Source of the DNA: Onchocerca volvulus
Taxonomy: Eukaryota; Nematoda; Chromadorea; Rhabditida; Onchocercidae
Direction of reading: 5' to 3'
Length of the DNA stretch: 47,729 nucleotides
Assembly (NCBI GenBank): GCA_000499405.2
Contig: HG738158.1
Span: 1-47,729 of the forward strand
Below, piece by piece: positions 1-11,900 of the stretch (positions within the stretch are counted from its first letter, which is position 1; every line of letters starts with the position of its first letter). Position numbers and translations under genes: made by a program. The notes under the pieces are model-generated. The model was not told the DNA's origin. It was given only the letters and a program-made list of their open reading frames with translations, and ran no database searches.

Positions 1-11
1 AGTGCACCATA

Positions 12-2305
12 ATGGCTGAAAATACCGATTATGAAGATAATATTGCATTGGCCTGCATTTCCACGGTTAGCATTCCATCGAATATATTAATTTGTAACTT
101 TGATTTAAATGATGATAAAAGATAAACAAGGTATGATGTCCTCCTTATTATCATCAACAAAATAAATCGGTATTTTTAGGGAAGATTGAAAGTATTGATA
201 AGTCTTAAAACTCTTATCTTGTAAAAGTAAAAATCCTATCCCTGGATTACAATCTTTCTGATATTTAATTCCAACAAGAGGAATAAAGTCAAACACTTTC
301 ATACTGAATGAATTGCAGGTATCAATCTGTGGACTGATCAGCAACGGTTTAGCGTTGTATATGACACGCAAGATGTCACACTTCCGCAATGCTTTTGGAA
401 TTCTATGCAGCAGTTTTTTAATATGCAACTTTCAAGGTATATTTGTCCTCTTCACGTGGTCAACTATTGTCATAACCATGTAAGTTTCCTTTGTTTTTGA
501 GAATTTTGATCGAAAGTTGCACTTGTTCCTTGGATATTTTTCCTTTCATACATAATCTCATTCTTCTGAAAAATTTTCAGAAAATCTCCATTATTATCAT
601 CACCAGAATTGTTTTTGGTACGACTAATAGGCGTTTTTGTGAATGGAGGATGGTTTGGAGCACTTTTTGTGCATTTCTTCATCGCCCTTAATCGATTATG
701 TGCTATTGCGTATCCGATGAAATATAAAAAATTATGGTCAGAAGCAAAGGCCTTAGTCACTGGAATTTTCTCATGGATACTTGGAATGACCATTTGCATG
801 ATACACTTATTTAGTATGCACATTAGAATAAAAAAGATCGTTCCATTATTATGCATCAAATGATTTGATAATGCTGCATAGATCATACTTTTTGCAACAC
901 CTGTGCAGGAGAACTTTTAACCAATTTATGAGCATTAATTGATGTGCGTTGCTATACGGCAGCGAAACTTGAATGAACTCTTCAGAATTGAGCAAAGTTT
1001 GTTCCATTTAAAAGAGCTCTGGTAATGATTTCAGCAAATGTTGTTAAGAAGAGATCTATCAAAATATTGCAGCTTATCATTTCAATTTTAATTATAATAT
1101 TCAAACAAATCATCATTTTCAGAATTCTCTGAATCGCTTAGCAAAATATAACAAGTGATGTAGATTACTCACATTGTTGATTACACTGAATGTTAATTTC
1201 TTTGTGACGGTTATGATAAGTAATTGTTTGCAGAAGATTGTTCGCTTCTGTTCGATGGAGAATCATATGATTTTAACTACCAAGATTCTTTTTATGGTAA
1301 TATTTGTAGTTACAGTGATACAGGATTAACATTAATTATGGTAATAGCAAAGACATTCCTCGATGTCCTTACTTTGATTAAAATACTAGCATATCGAAAA
1401 GTAAGTTTATTCATTGACCAATAAGCGATTTACTGCAACTGATTTCCACTTCTTCATGCGTATTTTTTCTCTCTTCTGCATAGACCAACAAAATTGGAAT
1501 GCAAACCAGATTGCAATGACTTTTTCCTGGATTTCAGACCATGCCAGGAAAATCAGCAATATCATCTGGTGCCCGAAATGAAAGAGAGATATTGTTCTTC
1601 AAACAGGTAATAGATAGAGATTCAAATGTTACCGAGAAAAAGATGTCCTGAAGAAAGGCCGATAGACGAGCTCAAATGAACATTAAAATCATTTAATTTA
1701 TCGAGATGATCTTGTTCCCTCCTAAAATTATTTTTTCTTTTTAAGTTCGCAAAAATTAATTCTCCAAGAATGATAAAGCAGCTATTGCTGATTTGGAATT
1801 CCACAATTTATGAGCACACATTGCAGACCACAAAGTATAGTAATAAAATAATTATTCTTGTAGTCTTGTCTTCTCAACTTTATCTTCTTCATATGTCTCG
1901 CTATATTGGACGGTCATGAATTCCTAATTACGGATAAATGGCTCACGTTCGCAGCAAGCACAATTACATGGATCATGATGCAATCACTGGATGGGTATCT
2001 CATGATTTTTTGAACAAAATCAATAGATTAAGTTGATAAAAATCTTCATTGCTTACCGATTCTACAGTTATTCTGCTCTCACCTATTTCTACTTTTATGA
2101 GGTTTCAAGTCTATCAAAAAAGTTTCCCAAATCCTTAAATTTGAATATATAGAACTAATTTTGCTTATTGTATCCATTTTTCACAGTTATGATTTTCAGA
2201 CTAATTTTCCTAATTTTCAACCTCAAAGTGTTTTGGAAGACAATCTGGATGGTTTCAGTTGCACCAGTAACTTATTATGGGCATCACATCGTCACAAGAT
2301 TTTGA
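12..2305 (+). CDS. SRX-class serpentine chemoreceptor (7TM GPCR), seven exons
   Basis: Seven exons, 12-65, 319-479, 581-813, 1234-1400, 1538-1606, 1864-1994 and 2200-2305, join in frame to give 306 residues, the usual size for nematode SRX receptors. Seen: a GLISNG motif in TM1 (residues 23-28), the ALNRLCAIAYP block at the end of TM3 (107-117) that stands where DRY is in other GPCRs, a conserved Cys (about 152) in the loop before TM5, a basic NEREILFFKQ segment before TM6, and a TM7 reading W...MQSLDG then FN (270-279). Every junction has GT/AG and matching phase. The ATG at 12 gives a short acidic N-terminus typical of the class. Family knowledge places SRX proteins in the sensory neuron membrane; the ligand is unknown. 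The exon 1 donor (GTTAGC) and exon 3 donor (GTATGC) are the weaker calls. Confidence 0.82.
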
Positions 2306-3600
2306 ATTATCGTCTTGTTTAAATTCTTATTGCTGGATTGATCATCCTTAACTAAAAAAAGATATTTTTTTCTAACATTAATAAATCAAATATCAGCTTT
2401 CATTACAACAAATAGCATTTTGGCACTTTGTTTTAAAGGTGAAATTAATTGTGAAATTATTTTTTTTGTCTATTAAATCAATGAGCTTTAAAAAAAGAGC
2501 TCTCTTTCATCATGCTCTAATCACAGGCACATTCTCATGCATTAACAAAGGCGCATAATCCTGATATAACAAAAGATCTTTCTCGTAGCCCGAAATTGTA
2601 GCAGCATCCTCCGTCCAAGAAGAAGAAGAAGGTTCTGAGCACAAAAATCATTTCAAAAGATGGGCAGCAATGAGCTCGATCGTCTAGCTCGTGATATTGA
2701 ATTCTATTATTGCTTAATTATATTTCTTTTTTTGCATATCATGTTCTCTTTATGAAATTTTTTCCTTTGATATTATCGAAATTGTATTTTTGATATAATT
2801 GATAAGTTCTTTGATGAACAAATTTATCATAATAAAGGTTTAATTACCCAGGTTTAAGGGCTCATCTTTAAGTGAGTAAAACAACAAAATTGAAGAAACT
2901 TGTGAGAACTGAAAACAGAATTCACTCCTACAATTTTGTTACGATTTAGTTAATACGAAGAGAAAAAAAAAAAAAAAAAACAACAACATTTATTTAATAA
3001 GGAAATGTTGTGGATTCTACTTCTGCAAGAGATTTGCTTGAGCTATTAAAAAGTTTTTTTTTTTCGTTTTTTTTTCCATCCAGTTCTCATCATTAACTTC
3101 AAAAGTATCATTGTTCATCGGAAATATTATCGAAAAAATATTGGATTCTTTCATTCAATTTGTTCTGCTTTTGTTTTCTCATTTTTCAACTATTAAAATG
3201 CGTTATTGTAATTTTCATGTAGAAACTGATGAATCTGAGTATCGTCTCTAATTTAAATAAAATTACCTGTCTCGCATTCTAAAAAATTAAAGAATAACGA
3301 AAATTATATATAATCGTTGCTATATTGACTTACACCAAATGGGTCGATGCGTTAGTGTTCATAAAAATTCGGATGTCTTGTGTTTCGTATTCATTTGTTA
3401 CAGAAGGATATTTACAAGTCAAAAATTGTGTTATTTTCTGATTGAGCCCATTATTTCTCAGTTATATAGCAAACTGAAGAAAAAATTTTTTGTAAGGAAG
3501 GAAGATATTAATTTGACATGTAATGAATTGAAGAAAAAAGTATTAAAACTTTTACCAACTTTTTATCTCTAATAAACAATCGAGAGTATTAATTCGCAGA
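2306..3600. other. Intergenic, no gene recognised
   Basis: No exon set with family resemblance was found here. A short plus-strand stretch at about 2525-2670 reads as two coding-like peptides in one frame (the second ends KVLSTKIISKDGQQ) separated by a single TAG. It could be the tail of a decayed gene. The plus-strand open frame 3339-3572 has low-complexity composition and I regard it as chance. A/T homopolymers occur at 2965-2982 and 3054-3073. Confidence 0.4.
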
Positions 3601-3628
3601 CCGAAAAATCTCAATATTAAGAAATTCG

Positions 3629-4490
3629 TTATTTTCTTTCGAATGAATACAAACTATCATTTTTGAGAGGAGAAATCTGCGGAGAAGCACAGTATCTGTC
3701 CGCGAAATGATTAACGAAAATTAAAATTCTTTGATTTCGGCAAATCCATTCAAGACTCTTTGTATATGAAAACTTCCAATCAAATTCAGATTTTTGAGTT
3801 TCGATTTTTTCGGTTCCGTTGTGAGCTGACGCTCTGAAGAATATAATTATTTGCGAAATGGAGTTCGACATGACTATAATACAACTGATATTGGAAGACT
3901 AACTGTTTTGTCATTTTTATATGTAGGCAGTCATATGCATGGGTACGCTTAAGATGCAATTGAATATATTCAACACGTCCAGACTTATTCATTAAATTCA
4001 TATGCATTTCAGCTTGGAATGACATGCAAGAGTTCTTAATTCCTGGGTAATCACCGATGGATAGGTATGACATCACAGCACGTGCTTTCAAACGGAAGCT
4101 GAAATCACTGATGGATTTCATGGCAAAACATGAAGTATTTGGATCAATGCTCTCTGGACGCATTCATTAGAAAATAAGCAAAGAATGATGACTTGTTATA
4201 AGCAAAGAGTGTTAAAGGTCAAAAAGCACGAATATAGTTTCAAATGGACCAATAAGTCAATGAACATATTTCCCACCAAAACGACAAACATGTTCTTCAT
4301 CAAAAAACTCACAATTAACGTCTGTTAAAGCGAGGTCGATCACTTGTAGGATACACTGGAGATCGAGAGAAGAGGAAGAGCTCCGAAAAGATTTAAAAGA
4401 TCGGATTTTAGAGCAGAAAAGATCAATTCTCCATAACAGTTTTTGACCGAGTAACAATTTGTAGTTTTCTACATCGTTGCAACGAAAGTT
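3629..4490 (-). repeat. Decayed retroelement: LTR-like relic with coding-like remnant
   Basis: On the minus strand, 4262-4290 reads like the motif gcgttttggcgggaaacat (with changes) that also occurs at 35664 and twice at 38557-38600. The adjoining 4290-4400 aligns loosely with the sequence preceding the motif at those sites, so this looks like an old LTR of the same family. Beside it, a 125-codon minus-strand frame (3786-4163) is fully open. The opposite strand also reads as protein-like text interrupted by stops (a block around 4060-4170 contains FKRKLKSLMDFMAKHEVFG). Base composition is less AT-biased than the surroundings. I cannot name the protein. It is more likely an internal piece of a mobile element than a host gene. 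Confidence 0.4.
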
Positions 4491-5958
4491 TTCCTACAAC
4501 GATCCAGAACATCGCAGCGATAGCAGTTAATCGACAATTAAAAGAATTAAACCACTATTCTTTTTCTAATAGCAACACAAGAAGAACAATCAAGTGATTG
4601 TTTTCATTGTACGCAAAGAAACACTCCTCCATCAATCAATGAAATTTTTTTTTACGAAGGATTCGTTTTGCCCAACTCAATAAAATCAACTTTTCCGACG
4701 AATATCAATTACAAATTTATGTTTTATTTATATACAGATTTTATTCCTGTACAGTATGCTGTAGCATAATTTTTATACCATACAATTTTTTTTTTTTTTT
4801 TTGTATCGAAGAAACAAACATTAGTTGTTCAATATATACTTCTTTTTTGGATTGATTAACTATATTTTCTTAATATATTTGTCAATCGTACTTATTTATC
4901 GAAATCATTTGAAGAATTCTTTGTTCGGATTAAAGAGCAATTAGGAAAAAATTTCTTTAACTATGTTATGAATTGCTTTATTTAAATGTATAATAGGATT
5001 TAAATATGCGAAAAAAAAAAAAAAACAAAAAAAAAAGAAATCAAAATAATGCCATAAATCGAATATATGCGATATATATTTATTCTGATTAAGGCTTATA
5101 TATCATTTCTTTCTTTCTTTCATTTCTTACTTTTCTTTCAGGAAAAATGCAAAAGAAGAGGTTCAATAAATTTATGGCAATCATGGTAAGATTAAAATCG
5201 ATTTCGATATTGTTTTCAAAAAAATTCATTGAATTTGAATCACTACGCATATTTTTTTGACAATAAAAATGATTAAAATGATTTATTGAACATGAAATTA
5301 TTTTCTTGTAATGAATGTGATAAATTATATTGTTTAGACAACATTGTAATAAATTAAACTCTGAAGTATAAGTTATACAAAATTGTTTGATCAATTTTTT
5401 TCTCATTTTAATCTAAATTATGTGATGGATCAATTTTCCCTCATTTTAGTCAAAAATAAAAGTTTTTATCTTCAATTTAGTAGCTGATAAATTTATACAG
5501 TAGAAGTTAAGAGCTAAGCAACTGTAGAATAATTGAGATAATTAAATATGTCATCATTTTGAATTATACTTTAGTAATGTTTACATTTAACGTTTTCAAA
5601 ACTAGGCTGCGTTATCGATAGAGTGAAGTTTGATTGTATTCGAGTATTCCGATGAGGTTGTAGCGGGATATTTGCATAATTTGCATTTTTTTACGGTGTG
5701 AGATATCGATTGTCTTACGCGATTTACATTCGATTTACACGCAGTGTATAATTATGCAAGCTAAGAAAATATACCTATATTTACCTAAATTGGTTACTAA
5801 TATCGAAATTCAAATAGGATTGTTATGAGGAGAAAAATCTTCTACTTTCTCCCTGGTGAAATCATGTCTTCTTTTTTGTTCTGAGGGATATTTTTTGATA
5901 GTAAGGATTGTGATTTAAGAATTGTTCATATATCTATCGCTAATATTATTTTTTGTAG
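4491..5958. other. Intergenic, probable 5' flank of PSME4
   Basis: The stretch is very AT-rich with poly-A/poly-T runs at 4781-4802 and 5011-5039. The minus-strand open frame 5089-5406 is I/N/F-rich and looks like chance. The sequence just before the PSME4 ATG is tttttgtag|ATG, a good splice acceptor directly abutting the start codon. This would suit spliced-leader trans-splicing or a non-coding first exon; the sequence alone does not say which. Confidence 0.35.
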
Positions 5959-8900
5959 ATGTCCGATTCCGAGTGTAACAGTAACACCGACGGCTCAATA
6001 GACGATGATAGTTTGAATGACTTGGAAATGGACATGGAAAATAATGATGGACAATATCTTTCTGATGCGGGTAAGAATTTTGTTTTAGTTTATAATCGAT
6101 ATATGATTTCTAGCTTATAATCGGGGCCCGATGCAAATTTGCAATAATAAAGGACAGATCTAAAAATTTAATTAGCACTATTCAGCAAAATTTAAGAATT
6201 ATCATTACCAAGTACGTGTAACACATTAGCACATTAGTTTCGTGCCTGAAGAGATTATTTTTGTTCAAGAAAATATGAGAGTAAGCCGTTTTAATGTGTT
6301 TTTGTTTTTATTTTTGTTTTTTTTTTCTTTTTTCGAAAAAAATGATGAGATTGGGGAAAAATAAAATAAGAAGGATGTCATGAAATCGATGTAGTTTAGG
6401 ATGGGATTGAGAACAAACAGCTCTTCTTATTTATCAAGCATTACGGTAATGATTATCATTTTTGACAATATAGAAATATCAGTTCAAACCTGATAGCACA
6501 AATATTATTGAGTCATTGACAAATATTTTTAGTATGACTTCATGTAATGTTTTATCAGGTATTATAATCTTTCCGAGAATCATCGCCACATATGATGATA
6601 TGGTTTATTTTCCTTTGCAGTGCTTTTCTCTGGATGAAGAAATAGCATTTTTTTCTTTTTTTTTCTTTTTTTTTTTTTTATTATTACTATGCATAATCAC
6701 GAAAAGTTTGTATAATGTTTTTTGTTTCAAAATTGAAGAAGCGGCAATGGATGTGGATGAAGAGAACACTTCACCGTTTCAGAAGGAAATTTGGCAATTA
6801 AAACATCTGCCATATTATGAAGAAATGCAAAAAGAAGCCGACGACCATTTCAGGTATAATATGATTTAATTCTGGGAGGAAGGAAACTTCAGAGTTAGGA
6901 AACGAACAGAGATAAAATGCGGATCAGAAGTCAATTAATTCTATGTACTAAAACGAAAAAAAGTCCGCAAAGTTTTATTAAATTTATCTATAATATGGAA
7001 GTTGTAATATCAGATCTTATGAATTTTATAGCAATGAGCTGACAGATTCGATAGAAATATAATATAATTCAAAATCTAGGATTTTATTTCACAGTTAGCA
7101 AATGGCACTGCTCTTTTTTGAGATATTTATTTTTTATTTATATATATTTTGCGCAAGAAGTATTCCGTTATGAATAATCACCGCGTTGGTCACTTATCCG
7201 ATATCAATTAGAAATTTCATGTTTCTTTTACAGGCACATTAAGGTTGGTTTGGTTCATGCTGTATTGCTGCGAGATATACGTCCTGGTTTTGTTCATTGG
7301 ATATGTGAATTGGATAAGTGAGTTCTGTAATCCTATCTTATAAACAGTATTTCACATTCCTTTATTTCAGAATGTGTAGTTTTCATTTGTACTGTAATCA
7401 TCAGATTATTAATTCTGATAATCTATTAGTAAACAGCAATAGCATCTAATGTTTTGCGAAGTAATCATGATAACGTAAATGTTATACTATTAATTTTCAC
7501 TCATATTAGTTTGGTTTTTCGCTCTCGCATTTCTGTTGAATTAAATAAGTTTGAACTAATGAGCTAAAATTAATACCGAGTTAAATTTAGATATATCAAT
7601 TTATATTCTCGCCGTTTTACAAAAGCAGATCATATCGCTCTAGTGAAGCTGTGCTATGCTTGCATGACAATGAAGGGAGCTGATTTTCGGATCGTGAAAA
7701 TTTGCGCTCAATCCGTCTCAAATCTTCTGTTGTATGTTTCCCTAATTTTTGATTTTTACCTTATGGAAGGATATTTCTCAGAAAAAAAGTAATTGACTTC
7801 ATGATGAAGAGCAGTGTTAGATATAATTTGATATTTTCATGAGTTGTTTTTGTCATATAACAATCTGAATAGTCATGATTATTTTCAGTTTTCTTTTACA
7901 TAGATGATGAGATATTCGAGTAACTTTGGTAATATATTGTAGGACGATCATTAGCAATTCATATTTAATCTATGGTTTTGTAGGTTAGGGAAGTAAAAAA
8001 TTTACATTTATAAATGCAAAAATGTCTTACTGTATTTCAAGTCGGAAAGAGTTACTGTCACGTGACGATATACAACTTGAATGGAAACCACTGTATGATA
8101 TTTACGTTGAAGTAAGCTTCAAGAGTCTAGAGGAAGATGGGCTATTACTGCTTCCTGATGGGATGAAGACAACATTAGAGCAAGTAAGTTTTAAATAATG
8201 CAAATTTTTTTAAATATATGGCTTAAATATCCTGCGAATTACTTTATTTTCAAGATGCAAGTTTGCTTTTGGACGTAAATTGCCGATTATTTCTACAGGC
8301 TTTCTAATCATTTAGCTCTTCTTACTCTCGTCATTAAACCAGAAGAAATGCTTAATGGGCATAACTATTTATCTGTCGCTGCAGAAAAAGCTGTTAATTG
8401 ATGCTCATTAAGCATTTCTAGTGATTGACTATGCTATTTATGATATGTGTTCACGTTTTGTGTTTTAAATACTCGTATCTTTTTTTTTTCTAATTTTCAT
8501 TTCTATTGATTGGCCATGCTATTTATGATATATATTCACTTTTTATGTTTTAAATATCTAAGAATTAAATACGAAGCCACTTTAATAGTCAAAACATCGA
8601 AGAAATAAATGTAACCTCATTTTCCAGGTTATTATACATTGCAGAACCTACTTCAGCTTGCATTCCACACGAGAAATTCTAGATGAAGTGAGTTCTTTGA
8701 TTCTTAATTCTGCATTTAATTATTTATATACTTAGTTCGAAATTTGACTAGTCAAATAATGATATGAAATATGCAGTTTAGTGAGGAAAAATATAGTTTG
8801 AAATGAGTAATTATATCGATTAATTAACAGTGATGTATTTGAGATGTAAGCTGGAGAATTAGGGTTAAAGTGTCCCTTTTTATTATCTTCGTAGATAAAA

Positions 8901-11900
8901 TGTTGTGTTGTTTCTTATTAAAAAAAGGTTTTGAATTTGAAAAAGATGAAAAATGTTAGTCAAAATTAATCTATCAATATATACAATTGCTTATCAATTT
9001 TTTTGGAATTTTTGCTATACTGCTAGTACCTTGACTCTTATCAACTATAAAAATAGCTGAATCATATTCCGTTTAGTACTGAAAAGAAACTATGTAAAGA
9101 TTTTACAATTATGAAAGAATAACTGTTGTTCTTTGTTGTTATCTGTAAATTCTTTTTTAACTTAACTAGGTTATTTTTTTTTTCAAAGGTACGACCCTAT
9201 ATATGTCCGTGGGATGAAAGCATGTCACGAGCAGTATGTTTGTTAAATTTATTCCTGCCGACTTGTATGGAACAAGAAATGCATGAGAAATACGGTGCCG
9301 GTTTATGGTTCGATGAAATGTGGCATTGGTTCACATCACTTGAAACAAATTCATCATATGAATCTAAGATGGAAGGACTTTTAGCCCGGTATAATGATGA
9401 TTAATTTACATATTCATTTGGGATTGACAATTTTTTAAAACTATTTTTCAATTAAAAAAAATCTTTCTAGCATATTTAAAATAAACTGCAAAACAAATTT
9501 AAGTTTTTCTTTAGATAATTGACATTATGTATATCGAACATTCGGTGTACTTTCAACAAGGAACACTGCATACAATGTCCAGATAATTTTAATGCTGTCA
9601 TAAGTAATATGAAAACTTGGAAGAAGAAACCTGAGAACAGAACTTACGGGACATTATTAGAAATGAATTGACGAAGAGAATCATTAGCATTATTTTATGA
9701 AAAAAAAAAAAAAAAAAAACAACTGCAACTATTTTATGCGATATATTTAAGCTTAGCACGTGAATGTCCTGGATTAATCGATTGGCATGATAAACACGAC
9801 ATCATAATGACACGGGTATTACGAGCATTAAATTTGGAAATAGGGCAAGGTACTGAACGAGTCAATATTTGTTCGGCGACTTCGTTTCATCTTGATCATG
9901 CTGCCATCTGGTTAGCTTACATGCTTGGCGGACCAAATAATGGGTTAGTTTTCCATCTTAACTGATTTACGTATAATTTATACATCAAATAGCTGATTTA
10001 ATTTATTGGTTCTTATTTAAGGAAAGTAGCCTTTATTTTTTGCGTTTATATATCTGATTCGCTTTTTTCTCGTTTATTGCCATCTTCTGGATATCAAAAA
10101 ATAATAATATTCTGCTTTCTTCAAGCCGAAGTTTATTCATCGTTTTATCATTTTAGAATCCAGAATCATCTCACCCGACTTTTCCGGTCATTGGAATCTT
10201 ACTTTCATCCTTCAAATTACGGTCATCATTCTATTACAATACTCCATTTTTTGTTGAGATTGGTGAATTCTGTATGCACTAGATTACACAAAGAACGACA
10301 CCAGAAACCTAGTTGTCATCCACAGGTTTTTTCTTTTTTTTTTTTTGCAAGATAAAAGATTCTTTTTATGTATTTTCTTTTAATCATGTGTTTTCCATGT
10401 TTTTCAAAAATAATTTCTTCATTTGTTAGTCAGTTACGCATTACGAGCTGAATAAATATTGCAATTTCGGTTAGGTTTTTCTCAGTAACATTTCTAACAG
10501 CTTATTAACATCAAATCTACTTTTTTATCTAAATTGATCCCGTTAATGTAACTCTATCTATCTGTCATCTTGTCATCAAAAAAAAATTTTTTTTTAATCA
10601 TTTTTTTTGAGTATCTCAGTACTTGTAAAATTTTTAGTTAATCTAAGCTGCTATATTAATCATATGTATTCATCATACATAATAAGCATATAGCATGAGA
10701 CATATTATATAATAAGCATATAGCATGAAACATATTATAATTTTCTTATATATTTCATTTAGGTTCCATCAAATCTTCGTTTGACAAACGCACAATTAGA
10801 TGAGTTTGTAGAATCTGTACTGCCATGTGCTAAGCTTGCACTATTTGCGAAATACAAAATGGAATATGCACCGGCTATAATTCGTAGTTTATCGCAAATT
10901 GCACCACGGATCGTTGTACCAGCGGTCCTTGATTTGTAAGTATTTTCAAAGCAGTAATCTCCTAATCTTATGTATAACAATGATTCCAAAAAAAGCATCC
11001 AGAATAAACACGTCTTTTATGGTTTTATTGCTCTATATCGAACACAGGTTATGTTGGTTTTTTGAGTTTTCTTCTTTTTTTTATAGGAAACTAAAGTTCG
11101 GTGAAAATATTCAAACATTTGCCACATTTAGCAGATAAACATCATTTTATTTTAAACTCAAGATAATTTTATATTGTAGGGTATATCCTGCCCTAGAGAC
11201 AGTGGTTGAACCTCATCGTTTGGTGCAATCAATGAATGCGCTAATAGCAGTTTGCGTTACATTGGTTCGTGACGATTCCAATTTGGGTACTCGCAAACGT
11301 GCCCCGCTGCATACAATGGAAGAACTTTCCGACAAACCATATCGCAGTCATGCCATTGCGCTTCTTAATTCAGTTCTACCCGGTCTGGATGCCAATGATA
11401 TCTCAAAGATGTTACTGACATTTCAGGTTTTTTTTTTTTTTTTATTCATATATGCAGTGCTTAAATAACGAAAGAGAGATTCAGTCATTTTCCAGTCTAT
11501 TAGAAGTAAAGAAGTGAAAAATAACTCTAAATAAAATCAGAAGTTTTTCTTCTTATGAAAAGTTACGTTATGAAATTAGTTAGTTACGAAGTTATGCGCG
11601 AGAAACTATCTAATAGGCTGGCGAAAGAACGGGATAAGTTTGATAACTGGCTTCCGGATTAATTTCACGATGATAAGTACAAGACGACTGCATTGCCCAA
11701 ATTCAAATCATGCGGTTTGGTGTATTACATTGAATAATCAAATAATTATCGCATGAAAATATTGATCGCTTGAAATTCACTAACTAATAATAAAAGACAG
11801 TTCGCAAAATAATTTCTGGAATAAATGCTAGCATTACAAGCTTTTCTTCCAATGACTGTAAATTCTTTGTTGGTTTAGATAATAAATTTGCTGGTAACAT

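Noticed and set aside
105..428. 107-codon open frame on the minus strand
   Set aside because: It lies antisense to SRX exon 2 and intron 1, and the plus-strand exon model is complete and in phase.
5089..5406. 105-codon minus-strand open frame
   Set aside because: It is dominated by I, N, F and K codons expected from AT-rich DNA, with no domain and no splice support.
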